Shown: positions 1 through 9,216, numbered from the stretch's first letter. The stretch is 64,000 bases of DNA from Actinomycetota bacterium (GCA_041658565.1 JBAZZY010000010.1:23394-87393), one strand, 5' to 3'. Numbers and translations: made by a program. The notes: a model not told the origin generated them from the letters alone.

Positions 1-185
1 GTCCAGGCCTGATAGGTCGGAACTGTCGCATCGTCGGCCCACGCCGACACGCAAATGTCCTTCAGCGCACCGACTTTGCCGGTGACGCCGCCATAGATGT
101 TCCCAACGTCCTGCGCGCGCGCAGGGAGAGCGACGGTCAGCGCAAGCAGTGCGACGGTCGCTCCAATACGGAATCCCTTGGTCAT
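1..185 (-). CDS. Secreted protein of unknown function, N-terminal fragment cut by the window edge
   Basis: Only the first 61 codons are inside the window. The ATG at 185 opens a classic signal peptide: basic MTKGFR, a hydrophobic Ala/Leu/Val core and an Ala-Arg-Ala cleavage site near residue 24. The mature start contains a Gly-rich stretch followed by the sequence ICVSAW. This loosely resembles the beginning of carboxypeptidase-regulatory-like or Ig-like beta-sandwich domains, but that is a guess from a short fragment. A purine-rich GAAGAAAGAGAG lies just upstream of the ATG as a plausible ribosome binding site. The gene probably encodes an exported or surface protein; nothing more can be said without the rest. 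Confidence 0.7.
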   Translation of the reverse strand, partial: MTKGFRIGATVALLALTVALPARAQDVGNIYGGVTGKVGALKDICVSAWADDATVPTYQAW

Positions 186-535
186 GCTCTCTTTCTTCGC
201 CGATCGAACCCCGAAACCCTGCTATCTCCCATGCGACGTCCCATCAAACCCGCGGGGAACTCTACGGGCTCTCGACCCGCGGGCGCCGGCCTAATTGGCA
301 GACAAGAAACTCGTCCTGTTCGTCGCGCGATTGGAGCTCAAACCGCAACTGGACGCAATGACGGTGACGAGCGCGCCACCGACCATTACGCCGATCCGAT
401 TCCGGAGACCCCCCACGGCCGACAGTTTAGATCTTCCCATCACGTACGCCGCAGACCTGCTTTGTTCTTACCTTGCGGCGAGCCGAATGCTGTTGCCCCC
501 GCCCGCCGAAGCGCTGATACCGGCCGCAATGGCGC
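186..535. other. Stretch without an intact gene, upstream of the truncated secreted gene
   Basis: This interval lies between the start of the secreted-protein gene (185) and the end of the HTH gene (536). Its right half holds the mosaic pseudogene described separately. The left part, about 186-315, shows no convincing coding potential on either strand and no clear promoter, though it must contain the promoter of the minus-strand gene that starts at 185. Confidence 0.5.
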
Positions 536-600
536 TCAAGCCCCGTTCTTGGCTGGTCTGGTCCGGTGCGCGCGCCCGCGGCCTCGAGGGCTACTAACGA
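316..600 (+). pseudogene. Mosaic remnant: lipoprotein 5' end joined to an ABC permease 3' end
   Basis: Two pieces of nearby genes are joined here. Positions 316-430 match 2500-2614, the signal-peptide region of the minus-strand lipoprotein, at about 92 percent identity by eye (roughly 9 differences in 115). Positions 431-600 match 4961-5151, the 3' end of the ABC permease. That match ends at the equivalent stop codon, with the C-terminal residues GARARGLEGY conserved and a net in-frame loss of 18 bp. The order and strands match the parent region, so the simplest history is duplication of about 2.5-5.15 kb followed by deletion of its middle. The permease half is more diverged. The remnant has an open frame of 100 codons but no signal peptide or complete domain, so a functional product is unlikely. 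Confidence 0.85.
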
Positions 601-1186
601 GCACCGCCGGACCCTCTTCGTGGCCCACATAGGGAACGGCGCTTTCCTGAACGATGCGCGCGACCTCGACCCGCTCCCGATCGCGCTCCAGGCGCGCGGC
701 CATGCGACGCACTTCGAGAGCTCCGTTGACGGCCGCCAGGAAATCGGCTCCTTTGCCGGCCGGGAGTCCCTCACCGAGCGACGCGGCGAACCAACGAGTC
801 ACGTCGGACCACCGCCAAATGCGCCCTCGGGACTTGAGGTGCGATATCGGGGACGGGAACCCACCCGGGCCGCGCTCGCCGGCTATCAGAAGTCGTACGC
901 TCTCGCGGGTCCGGCCGGTTCGCTCGGCGATGTCCGCAGCCGTCACGAGATCCTCAGGCTCCACCCGGATCACTCGCAGACCGGGAACGGCCGACTCGAC
1001 TGCCCGCTTCGCCGATCCGACGGCTTCGGCCAACGAGCGAGACCGCCGCGTGAAATCGGCGTACTGGCATCCGTCCACTTCCCCGAACGTTGCGTCACCG
1101 CAACCGGCATCAAAGAGAGCGTCAACCGCCGCGTCACTGAGCGCGTCCGCGCCCTCCAAAACCAAGGTGAACTCGTAGGTGGCCAT
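536..1186 (-). CDS. HTH DNA-binding protein with a C-terminal tail running into the duplicated remnant
   Basis: The start is the ATG at 1186, supported by AGGAG eight bases upstream; a longer in-frame extension to 1225 lacks such a site. The 216-residue product begins with a small alpha/beta module (ATYEFTLVLEG...DALFDAGCGDATF). About residues 80-125 form a helix-turn-helix segment (VTAADIAERTGRTRESVRLL) followed by a wing-like stretch ending in WRWSDVTRWF. This suggests a sequence-specific DNA-binding protein; the target is unknown. The last 20 or so codons (536-600) read antisense through the permease remnant and give an Arg-rich tail that is probably not ancestral. It stands alone with no operon partner. 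I recognise the general pattern as a recurrent actinobacterial hypothetical but have no function for it. Confidence 0.8.
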   Translation of the reverse strand: MATYEFTLVLEGADALSDAAVDALFDAGCGDATFGEVDGCQYADFTRRSRSLAEAVGSAKRAVESAVPGLRVIRVEPEDLVTAADIAERTGRTRESVRLLIAGERGPGGFPSPISHLKSRGRIWRWSDVTRWFAASLGEGLPAGKGADFLAAVNGALEVRRMAARLERDRERVEVARIVQESAVPYVGHEEGPAVLVSSPRGRGRAHRTRPAKNGA

Positions 1187-1376
1187 CTCGCTATCTCCTG
1201 CCCGCCGCGACGCATCGTGCTTCACCCCAGCGATGTCCCGAAGCGCGCGGACTCACCCACCAGCCGCGCGACTCCGCAAACCGCAAAGCCGCCTCAACCT
1301 CCTTCTTGGGATGGCGCGCGCGCACCCGATCATCGCTCGCCCGTTGGCACTTGTCAACGGCTCGGCGCGGGCCCGT

Positions 1377-2639
1377 CTAACGCGTCGACAGGAAGTACGA
1401 CCTCTGCACCCAAGGAAGCGAGAGGCTCTTCCTGGTGCCGGTCGTCAGATCAACTCGGAAAACGGGCCCGATGGCGGCCCACGGAGTCTCCCAGCAATCA
1501 TCGACATTGCATGGACGGGTCTTCGTCAGCACCAGTTCGTCGTTCGACACCCACATCGCATCAACCGCATCATCGGCGACCTTCCGCTCGGTTCCGACCG
1601 CAAGATCGAAAACGTACGCTGCGGGGTGCTTGCCGGACGTGTCGTACGCCAAACGAGTCCCGTCGGGTGAGACCGAGGGCCGCATGGCGTCGTGACGGAC
1701 CGCCAGAGTCTGCCTCGACCCAGTCACCGGATCGAACGAATACCACACGCGGCGGGAGTCCAGCTCGGGGGTGGCAAGCTTGTACGAGTCGCGATAGGTG
1801 CTTCGGTAGTAGATCCGGGATCCGTCTGGCGACCACGTGGCAAACGTGCCCTCCCCGGGCGGAGCAACATCGCTGCCGTCCGGTCGAACGACGAACATCG
1901 TGACCCCGGTGAGCCCGTCGTCGGAGTAGAGAATCTCCTGGACGAGAAGCATCCGCCCATCCGGCGACCAAGATGCTTCCGCATCCTCGTCCTCTGCCGA
2001 CTCGCGCAGGGCAGCGTCTCCGAGAGCACCTAGCCGGTGCACCTTGCCGGTCGCACGGCAGTAGTGCATCGCCGTCAGCGCTACCGAGGACACGTCAACT
2101 TCCTGAGACTGAGACCGCGTGAGACTCAGTGCCGACCCGGTGGGATCCCACGCGCCGGGGGTGAAATCCCCTTCGAGCAGGACACGGCTCTTCCCGGTCC
2201 GCAGATCAATCTCTATAACCCGGGATTCGTCATAATCGCCCAGCCCGTAGCTGATCGTTTCCGGACCGGAGAAGTCGGCACCATTGACAGCGTGCTTCCC
2301 ACCTCGCACCAGGCGCCGAGACTTGTCGGTCTTCATGTCGTAGATCCAGAGGTCGTTCGCATAGCCCACGCCGGTGGGCCGCGCAAAGAGGATCCGCTCG
2401 ACGCCGCCGGGCGGACGGTCGATGGCAGCGCCGGGGACGACCGGACAGGGACCCACCGACGCTGCCGCGGATGGCGCAGGACTCGAAGACCCGATGGCGC
2501 TGTTCGTCGCGCGATTGAAACTCAAACCGCAACCGGATGCAATGACGGCGACGAGCGCGCCACCGACCATTACGCCGATCCGATTCCGGAGACCCCCCAC
2601 GGTCGGAAGTATAGGGCGGCTCCCGGGGGCGCTCATCAT
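1377..2639 (-). CDS. Lipoprotein with WD40/TolB-like beta-propeller repeats
   Basis: The proposed start is the ATG at 2639 or its neighbour at 2636. It places a basic segment, a hydrophobic core and the lipobox-like VIASGC about 36 residues in, typical of a lipoprotein. The mature part carries PD40-type blades with motifs such as ASWSPDGRMLL, ATWSPDGSRIYY and PSVSPDGTRLAY, plus degenerate blades. It is therefore probably a six- or seven-bladed propeller exposed on the outer face of the membrane, as in TolB-like and dipeptidyl-peptidase N-terminal propellers; no catalytic domain follows. No strong ribosome binding site is visible. Its signal-peptide DNA is duplicated at 316-430. It is divergent from the exporter operon starting at 2775 and could be functionally linked to it. 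Confidence 0.85.
   Translation of the reverse strand: MMSAPGSRPILPTVGGLRNRIGVMVGGALVAVIASGCGLSFNRATNSAIGSSSPAPSAAASVGPCPVVPGAAIDRPPGGVERILFARPTGVGYANDLWIYDMKTDKSRRLVRGGKHAVNGADFSGPETISYGLGDYDESRVIEIDLRTGKSRVLLEGDFTPGAWDPTGSALSLTRSQSQEVDVSSVALTAMHYCRATGKVHRLGALGDAALRESAEDEDAEASWSPDGRMLLVQEILYSDDGLTGVTMFVVRPDGSDVAPPGEGTFATWSPDGSRIYYRSTYRDSYKLATPELDSRRVWYSFDPVTGSRQTLAVRHDAMRPSVSPDGTRLAYDTSGKHPAAYVFDLAVGTERKVADDAVDAMWVSNDELVLTKTRPCNVDDCWETPWAAIGPVFRVDLTTGTRKSLSLPWVQRSYFLSTR
2500..2614. repeat. Parent copy of the 115-bp duplicated segment
   Basis: This stretch encodes the signal-peptide region of the lipoprotein on the minus strand. It is the presumed source of the copy at 316-430. The two copies are in the same orientation and differ at about nine positions by eye. 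Confidence 0.85.
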
Positions 2640-2774
2640 CGGCGTGCACTGAGGACGGACGACGCATTGAAGTTCCACACTCGTCGGCACCGTGCCTCTA
2701 TTTCTGGAGATGCTCCGCAGCGACAGAGGTAGGCTCTGCTCGGCCGTACGCAAGTCGAAGCGCTGGGATCAGCA

Positions 2775-3563
2775 ATGATCGCGTGTGAGAGTGTCTCAAA
2801 GACGTACCGGATCCGAGACCGCCTCGGGTGGTTCCGGCGCGGTCCAGCGCGCGCCATCCCGGCGCTGCACGAGGTCTCGCTCAGCATCGAGCAAGGTGAG
2901 ATCGTCGGGCTGCTCGGCCCGAACGGCGCCGGCAAGACCACCTTGCTGAAGATCTTGTGCACGCTGGTGCTTCCAGACGCCGGGCGCGCGCACGTCGGCG
3001 GCTTCGATGTCGCATGCGACGCGCGCGCGGCGCGCATGGCGATCGGGTTCGTTCCGGCGAGCGATCGCAGTCTGCACTGGAAGCTCACGGCCCGCGAGAA
3101 CCTCGCGCTCTACGGCGGGCTCTACAACCTGTCCCGCTCCACCGTGCGCTCACGTTCGCATGGGACCCTAGCGAACGTCGGCCTCGCGGACTTCGTCGAC
3201 GTCCCTGTCGAGAAGTTCTCAACCGGGATGCGCAAGCGCCTCATGCTCGCGCGCGCCTTGCTGCACAACCCGGCTGTGCTCCTTCTGGACGAACCGGGAA
3301 GCGGCCTGGACGTGCTCGGTAAGCGCGAGATGTGGACATCGCTGCGGCAAGCGGCCGCCGAGCACGGCGTCACCACGCTCATTGCGACGCACGACATGGA
3401 AGAGGCCGAAGTACTTCCCGAGCGACTGCTGCTCATCGATCGCGGAACTTTGCGCGCGGACGGGACGGCCACCGATCTGCGCCGGCGCGCAGGGCGGGAA
3501 GATCAAAGCCTCGGCGACGCATTCCTCGCTCTCACCGGAAGCTCACTTGAGGACTCCGAATGA
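2775..3563 (+). CDS. ABC-2 exporter, ATP-binding subunit
   Basis: This 262-residue ABC ATPase supplies energy to the two permeases encoded directly downstream. Walker A is GPNGAGKTT (about residue 48). The signature is the variant FSTGMRKRL in place of LSGGQ, and Walker B is VLLLDEPGSGLD, with a switch histidine in IATHDMEE. The signature variant and the ABC-2 permease partners place it with drug, polysaccharide or lipid exporters of the DrrA/CcmA type rather than importers. Its stop overlaps the next start (ATGA). The substrate cannot be deduced. The N-terminal insertion RIRDRLGWFRRGPAR before the ABC core resembles that of polysaccharide-type (TagH/Wzt-like) ATPases. Confidence 0.93.
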   Translation: MIACESVSKTYRIRDRLGWFRRGPARAIPALHEVSLSIEQGEIVGLLGPNGAGKTTLLKILCTLVLPDAGRAHVGGFDVACDARAARMAIGFVPASDRSLHWKLTARENLALYGGLYNLSRSTVRSRSHGTLANVGLADFVDVPVEKFSTGMRKRLMLARALLHNPAVLLLDEPGSGLDVLGKREMWTSLRQAAAEHGVTTLIATHDMEEAEVLPERLLLIDRGTLRADGTATDLRRRAGREDQSLGDAFLALTGSSLEDSE

Positions 3564-4318
3564 GAGCTGTGCTTGCCCTGCTGCGCGCCGAGATGCTGCG
3601 CCGGCGCGCGTATCCGCTTCAGATCCTCGGCCTGACGCTCAGCCCCTTTCTTGTCGTCGGCCCGTTCGTGTTCGTCGGGACGATGTTCCCGGACCCGAAG
3701 GTGCGAACATCGGTCGCCGTGGGCACGATCCTTTGGTACTGGCTCTCGATGTTGTTCTGGGGAGTCGGTTTCGGAATCCGCGAAGAGATGGAAGAGGGCG
3801 TATTCGAGAGCATCGCGGCAACACCGGCGCGCCTCCAGTCGCTGCTGGCCGCCAAGGCGCTGGACGTCCTCGCCGGCAACATCTACTTGACTGTGTGCAC
3901 CTTTGCGCTCCTTCGCTGGACGGCGAACGTGACGGTGGCCGTCCCGTGGAGCCGCATCGTGCCGGTAGTGATGGCGGCCGCGTTCGCGCTTTCGGCGCTC
4001 GCCGTGGCTTACGCGGCACTCGTTCTGGCTACCCGGCAGGCTTCTGGGATTGGATCCATGACGCAGCAAGCTCTCGGAGCGCTCTCCGGCATGACGGCGC
4101 CCGTCTCGACGCTCCCGCGCGCCGCCCGATGGGCAAGCGCAGCCGTGCCGCTCACGTACGCAATCCAGGGCGCGCGCGCGGCCCTGGAAGGACGATGGCC
4201 GTGGAGCGAAATAGCCGTCTTGGCGGCCTTCGGAACCGGGATGCTGGTAGTCGGTCTGGCGGTCTTTGCGCACGCCGAGCGGCGCGCGCGCACTACGGGA
4301 ACGCTCGGGGAGTATTGA
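3560..4318 (+). CDS. ABC-2 type permease subunit (first of two)
   Basis: A 252-residue integral membrane protein with about six hydrophobic spans. Its second cytoplasmic region contains REEMEEGVFESIAATPAR, the conserved loop of ABC-2 permeases. It overlaps the ATPase gene by 4 bp and the next permease by 1 bp (TGATG), so the three genes form one translation-coupled exporter unit, probably with a heterodimeric membrane part. The substrate is unknown. Confidence 0.9.
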   Translation: MRAVLALLRAEMLRRRAYPLQILGLTLSPFLVVGPFVFVGTMFPDPKVRTSVAVGTILWYWLSMLFWGVGFGIREEMEEGVFESIAATPARLQSLLAAKALDVLAGNIYLTVCTFALLRWTANVTVAVPWSRIVPVVMAAAFALSALAVAYAALVLATRQASGIGSMTQQALGALSGMTAPVSTLPRAARWASAAVPLTYAIQGARAALEGRWPWSEIAVLAAFGTGMLVVGLAVFAHAERRARTTGTLGEY

Positions 4319-5148
4319 TGGCGGCTTTTGAAGCGACGTTGCGAGGGTCGGCAGCCCTGGCTGCAGCATCGCTTCGCGGACGTTCTCGCTACCGGCTGGA
4401 CTACATCACGTCCACCGTCGGTCCACTGCTGTGGGTTATCCCCGCGCTCCTCACGCTTCGCTTTGCTGAAAGCTTGGGAATGGGTGATGCGTTCAAGGAT
4501 GCAACCGGGATCGCGCGTTCGCGCGCGCCGCTTTACTTCCTCGCCGGTGCCGTCTACTGGAACTACGTGGAGGGCGTCTGGAGCCTCGCCATGAACGTGC
4601 GCGGAGCGATGCGCAGCGGAACGCTCGAACCGCTTTGGTGCACGCCGGTCCCGCGCCTCGCGCTGGTTGCCGGCTGGTCGGCGGGAACCCTGGCCTCAAT
4701 CACCCTGCAGTCGGCAATCGCGTTCGCCCTCCTCGCGATCGTGGGTGGAACGCCGCCGGTCGTTTCCTGGGTGGGGGTCGCTGCGCTGTTGGCGGGATCG
4801 GTGCTGGCCGCATACGGCTTCGCGTTCGTGTTGATCGGCCTCACTCTTCGTTTCCGAGATGCCGAATCGATCGTGAGCATGCTCGGGAACGCCGCTCCGC
4901 TTCTCGGGGGCGTCATCTTCCCCGTGGCGCTTCTGCCACTCCCCCTGCGCCTTCTCAGCTATCTCTTCCCATTCACCTACGGCGCAGACTTGCTCCGTTC
5001 GCTCTTGGCCGGAAGCCGCACACTGCTGCCCGCACACGTCGAGGTGCTGGTCCTGGCCGCCATGGCAGTCGTGCTCCCGGTGCTCGGCTGGTGGGGTCTG
5101 GTCCGGCTCGAGCGCGGTGCGCGCGCCCGCGGCCTCGAAGGCTACTAG
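4318..5148 (+). CDS. ABC-2 type permease subunit (second of two)
   Basis: The 276-residue product starts at the ATG overlapping the previous stop. It has about six membrane spans and the ABC-2 loop GAMRSGTLEPLWCTPVPR. Its C-terminus ends in ERGARARGLEGY. The last 190 bp were the source of the degenerate copy at 431-600. It pairs with the preceding permease. The operon appears to end here, with 117 bp before the next gene. Confidence 0.9.
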   Translation: MAAFEATLRGSAALAAASLRGRSRYRLDYITSTVGPLLWVIPALLTLRFAESLGMGDAFKDATGIARSRAPLYFLAGAVYWNYVEGVWSLAMNVRGAMRSGTLEPLWCTPVPRLALVAGWSAGTLASITLQSAIAFALLAIVGGTPPVVSWVGVAALLAGSVLAAYGFAFVLIGLTLRFRDAESIVSMLGNAAPLLGGVIFPVALLPLPLRLLSYLFPFTYGADLLRSLLAGSRTLLPAHVEVLVLAAMAVVLPVLGWWGLVRLERGARARGLEGY

Positions 5149-5265
5149 CCGATTGCTCGACCGGTCATCGTTACGCAATGCGCGCGAACGACCGGAAAAG
5201 CAAGGACCTAACAAATAGCCTTTTCGGGGCATGGAATCGGCTTCGCACCGTGAAGAGAATGAGGC

Positions 5266-6519
5266 ATGACCCAAGGACATAAGGCCTCACTCGAGCAGGA
5301 GATGAGCCTGCTGCTCGAACTCAGTCGCGACGTTTCGAGCACACTTGACCTACAGGCCGTCCTCGACAAGAGCCTTGCGTCGCTGCGGCGTCTGATCGTG
5401 TTCGACGGTGGGTCAATTCAGTTGGTTGTCGACGGCGCCTTGCAGTTGGCCGCCACCGACCCCCCCGCGCCCCCCGAGGCGTACGCAGTTCGGCTACCGC
5501 TCGGCCGCGGACTCGGCGGCCGAATCGCCGTCACTTGCGAACCGCTCTACTGTCCCGACGCGACCGCCGACGCGCGCGCCGACCCCGAAGGACTCGCCAA
5601 GGCGGCGACGGCCGGAATCCGCAGCTACTTCGGTGCACCCCTCATCGAGCACGGAGCAGCGATCGGCCTCGTTCAACTCGATTCGGGCACCGTCGATGCG
5701 TTCCCGGCAAACGCGCGCGCATTCGTACTGGCGTTCCTCCCCACGATCACCGCCGCCGTGCAAAACGCTCGACTGTTCAATCGCGAGGTCGAAACGCTCA
5801 ACCTCCTTCGCGAAGCGGAGAACATCAAGAGCGACTTCCTCGCACTCGTGTCGCACGAATTGCGGACCCCGCTCACCGTGGTGATCGGGATAGCCGACAC
5901 CCTCGCCGGGCACACGGCGGAGTTCGACGCCGACACGATCAAGGACCTCGCCCGACGGATCGGCCGAAACGGCCAGGTACTGATGCGCCTGATCGAGGAT
6001 CTGCTCGACCTGTCCACGATCGAACGTGACGTGATGAACATTGAAGTAACCTCATTGGACGCAGAAGAGTTGATCCGTGAGGTCGCCGACGGCATCCACG
6101 CCGAACGCCCACTGCGCATCCGGATCGCGCCGGGATTGCCGCCGGTCCTGGCGGATGCCGACCGACTGACACAGGTGTTGCGAAACCTCCTCAGCAACGC
6201 GGTGAAGTTCTCACCGCCGGGCACGCCAATCGAGGTACACGCCGAGATGGAAGGCGATCGAGTCGCAGTGAGCGTTACGGATCATGGCCTCGGCATCCCC
6301 AAGGAGTTCCAGGAGCAAGTCTTCCAACGGTTCTTCCAGGTTGAGCGAACGACGACGCGCTCAGTCGGCGGAATAGGCATCGGGTTGTACCTCGTGCAAC
6401 ATCTATGCAAGCTCATGGGCGCTTCCGTGCGCATCGACAGCTCGCCGGGGCACGGCAGCACCTTCACCGTCGTGCTCGCGGCGGCTGCCAGCGGGGCCAA
6501 CGCTCTGCTCGATGCATGA
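5266..6519 (+). CDS. Soluble GAF-domain sensor histidine kinase
   Basis: The 417-residue protein has no membrane segment. Residues about 15-170 form a GAF domain. HisKA follows with the phospho-acceptor His197 in LVSHELRTPLTVV. The HATPase domain shows the N box NLLSNAVKFS, G1 DHGLGIP and G2 GIGIGLYLV. It is therefore predicted to sense an intracellular ligand or redox/oxygen signal through GAF and to phosphorylate a response regulator. No regulator is adjacent; the nearest are at 13773 and 29863. It precedes the secreted subtilase by 175 bp on the same strand, which repeats the kinase-protease neighbourhood seen elsewhere in the window, though without close coupling. Confidence 0.92.
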   Translation: MTQGHKASLEQEMSLLLELSRDVSSTLDLQAVLDKSLASLRRLIVFDGGSIQLVVDGALQLAATDPPAPPEAYAVRLPLGRGLGGRIAVTCEPLYCPDATADARADPEGLAKAATAGIRSYFGAPLIEHGAAIGLVQLDSGTVDAFPANARAFVLAFLPTITAAVQNARLFNREVETLNLLREAENIKSDFLALVSHELRTPLTVVIGIADTLAGHTAEFDADTIKDLARRIGRNGQVLMRLIEDLLDLSTIERDVMNIEVTSLDAEELIREVADGIHAERPLRIRIAPGLPPVLADADRLTQVLRNLLSNAVKFSPPGTPIEVHAEMEGDRVAVSVTDHGLGIPKEFQEQVFQRFFQVERTTTRSVGGIGIGLYLVQHLCKLMGASVRIDSSPGHGSTFTVVLAAAASGANALLDA

Positions 6520-6694
6520 GCAGCCCTATCGAACCGGCCCGGGCGCCGGGACACCTCGGACGTTTCGCCTACTCCTTCGGCTGCGCGTCAACCCGATCCG
6601 ATCATTCGATGACCATCCTGCCCGGAATCACTTCAGCCACGCGCTACGGCGCTCGATGCCTACGAGCGAGATGGGGTAATAGGGGAGGACTACC

Positions 6695-9166
6695 GTGCGT
6701 CGATTCATTTGCTTGTCCGCGCTTCTCACGTGCGCGCTGGTGTCGTTCGTTACCATTCCCGCGCGCGCATTGTCGCTGACGACTGTCGTCGTCACTTTCG
6801 ACACCCGGCCGACCGCCGACATGCTCGCCGAGGTCTCCGGTGTCGCCGTTGCCGTCCACGGGTTCAAGCATCTGCCGGCCGCGGTCGCCGTCGTGGCGCC
6901 GGGCGACGCAGGCCTGCTGGCGAACCTGCCGAGCGTGCGCCGCGTGTATCCGAACCGGGCCTTCACGTACCTGCTGCGGCAATCGACGCGCACGGTCCGA
7001 GCAGACCAGGCATGGGACCTCGGGTACAACGGCGCGGGAATCGGGGTGGCGGTAATCGACGCCGGCGTCGATGGGTCGCGTCCCGATCTTTGCGCCGCGC
7101 CGCAATTCTGCACCGGCACGGCCGTCAAGACCGTGCAGAACGTGAAGTTCGTCGGACGCCAGGACCTCGGCGTGGATCCGGTGTTGGTCCTTGAGGACCA
7201 GATAAACACCGACACGTCTTCCGGACACGGTTCCCACGTTGCCGGGATCGTCGGCTCCTGGGGCGTCTCCAGCGCCTACGAAGACGGCAAGTACCGCGGC
7301 GTCGCGTGGGGCGCGGACATCATCGGGCTCGGAACCGGTGAAGTCGCCACCGTCGACAACGTTCTCGCAGCCTACGACTGGGTCATCGCACACAGAGACG
7401 AGTACAACATCCGGGTCATCAACAACTCGTGGGGCCCGGGCGCCGGCGCACCCTTCGACCCCGAGGATCCGGTCCAGCGCGCAACGACGGCCGCGCACGA
7501 CGCGGGGATCGCCGTCGTTTTCGCGGCCGGCAACGAAGGCCCCACCACCGACACTCTCAATGCGTTCTCGGCGAACCCGGATGCGATTTCAGTCGCGGCC
7601 GGGATGAAGGGCGGCCAGATCGCGTTCTTCTCCTCGCGCGGCGTGCCCGGCAGTTCCTTCTGGCACCCGACGGTCACCGCACCCGGGTACTTCATCGCCT
7701 CGGTCCGTGCCTCGACGGGCTTCTACGGCGACGTCGCCGACGCAACTGCGGGACCCAACCCGGATCTCGTGACCCCGCCGGACGACGTCTACTACGCGAC
7801 ATCCAGCGGCACGTCCATGGCGGCACCCCACGTCGCCGGCATCGTCGCGCTGATGCAGCAGGCTTCGTTCCAGAGTCGCGGCGCCTACCTCACTCCCGAC
7901 CAAATCAAGAACATCCTGCAGAACACCGCGGTTTCGAACGACCCGGCGCGCGGTTCCGGCGGTCTTCCCAACTACCAGCGGTACACCATGGGAGCCGGCT
8001 ACGCGGATGCGCTTGCCGCCACGACCGCGGCAGCTGCGGGCACGATGACTTCGGCATACAACCCACACACCGTCTACGACGTCCGGACCTTCTCCGGCGA
8101 CATCGGACCGTCGACGGTGTTCGGGGTGTCGCAATCCGTCACCTCGACCTTCCAGGTCAACGCCGGCGCGATCTCACTGGACGCGATGATCGACTGGTCG
8201 CAGAAGGCGAACGGCCTCGATTTGGAGCTATACAACCCGTCGGGTGCGCTCGCGCACTCCACGTTCCTTCAGTGCAACCCCGACGCAGAGCCGAACGGCT
8301 TCTCGTGGTTCTGCACCCAAACCGCGAACCAGCGCATCGTGATCACGGCACCGGCTCCCGGCACGTGGACGGCCGTCGCACGCGGAACGATCTCGGCCGT
8401 AGACACGGTCAGGGGCACGTGGTCCGCGGTCTACCCCGACACCACCACACTCCCACCCGCCCCGGCGCCGGCGTCGATCACAGTCGCTGCCTCGTCACCA
8501 CCGGCGAGCACGACCGGTCAGAGCGCCGCGGGTCAAAGCGTCGCGTTCGTGGCCACCGTGCACGACGCGGCCGGCAATGCGCTGCCGAACGCACCGGTCG
8601 CATGGACGAGTTCGGGTGTGGGCCGAATCGAGTTTGGGGAGACCACGACGCACATCGACGGGACTGCCGACGCGTCTGCGCGAAGCGACGTTGCCGGTAG
8701 CCAGACGATCACGGCATCCTCCGGGGAAGCAAGGGACTCGGCGAACCTCACGTGGATCGGCGTGACGTTGCCCGGCACCACGAGCACGCCCGGCCGAGCG
8801 TCGGGCGGCGGTTGGATCCCCGGCGCCTCGTCACCCAAGAACACGTTTGGGTTCTGGTCCGAATACCGCGCCGAATGGACCGGCCCCCAAGGGGAAGTCT
8901 CGTTTAACGACCACGCCGATACAAAGGTGAAGGCGGCCGGCGTGAACCGACTCGAAATCACGGGGAGCACGGCAACGGTAACCGGCACGGCGACCGTCAA
9001 CGGCAGTTCGGGTTATCGCTTCCAGCTCACCATCGCCGACGACGGGACACCCGGTCACGGCAGCGACACATTCGACCTCCGGCTGACCGCCGACCTGGAC
9101 CCGCTGTGGACGTACCGGGCCACGGGAACGCTCCGGGGAGGCAATATCGTCGTGACGCGCGACTAG
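6695..9166 (+). CDS. Secreted subtilisin-family (S8) serine protease with Ig-like and post-COAP-1-like C-terminus
   Basis: The GTG start at 6695 follows AGGGGAGGA and opens a signal peptide of about 25 residues. A short inhibitor-like propeptide (about 30-100) precedes the catalytic domain. The triad is Asp122 (VAVIDAGVD), His178 (SGHGSHVAG) and Ser374 (SSGTSMAAPHVAG), with oxyanion Asn280 (FAAGNEGP); all are present. After a beta-sandwich pre-domain, about residues 590-690 resemble an invasin/Big-type Ig domain. The last 125 residues, starting SGGGWIPG and rich in beta strands (FGFWSEYR, VSFNDH), match the C-terminal domain often called post-COAP-1 in bacterial exoproteins. Unlike the other two subtilases here it has no Trp repeat. 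It is probably released or wall-associated and degrades extracellular protein. Confidence 0.93.
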   Translation: MRRFICLSALLTCALVSFVTIPARALSLTTVVVTFDTRPTADMLAEVSGVAVAVHGFKHLPAAVAVVAPGDAGLLANLPSVRRVYPNRAFTYLLRQSTRTVRADQAWDLGYNGAGIGVAVIDAGVDGSRPDLCAAPQFCTGTAVKTVQNVKFVGRQDLGVDPVLVLEDQINTDTSSGHGSHVAGIVGSWGVSSAYEDGKYRGVAWGADIIGLGTGEVATVDNVLAAYDWVIAHRDEYNIRVINNSWGPGAGAPFDPEDPVQRATTAAHDAGIAVVFAAGNEGPTTDTLNAFSANPDAISVAAGMKGGQIAFFSSRGVPGSSFWHPTVTAPGYFIASVRASTGFYGDVADATAGPNPDLVTPPDDVYYATSSGTSMAAPHVAGIVALMQQASFQSRGAYLTPDQIKNILQNTAVSNDPARGSGGLPNYQRYTMGAGYADALAATTAAAAGTMTSAYNPHTVYDVRTFSGDIGPSTVFGVSQSVTSTFQVNAGAISLDAMIDWSQKANGLDLELYNPSGALAHSTFLQCNPDAEPNGFSWFCTQTANQRIVITAPAPGTWTAVARGTISAVDTVRGTWSAVYPDTTTLPPAPAPASITVAASSPPASTTGQSAAGQSVAFVATVHDAAGNALPNAPVAWTSSGVGRIEFGETTTHIDGTADASARSDVAGSQTITASSGEARDSANLTWIGVTLPGTTSTPGRASGGGWIPGASSPKNTFGFWSEYRAEWTGPQGEVSFNDHADTKVKAAGVNRLEITGSTATVTGTATVNGSSGYRFQLTIADDGTPGHGSDTFDLRLTADLDPLWTYRATGTLRGGNIVVTRD

Positions 9167-9216
9167 CCCTACAACTACGCCGGCACTCCGGCTCGTCGCA
9201 TCCCCGCCACTCGCCG

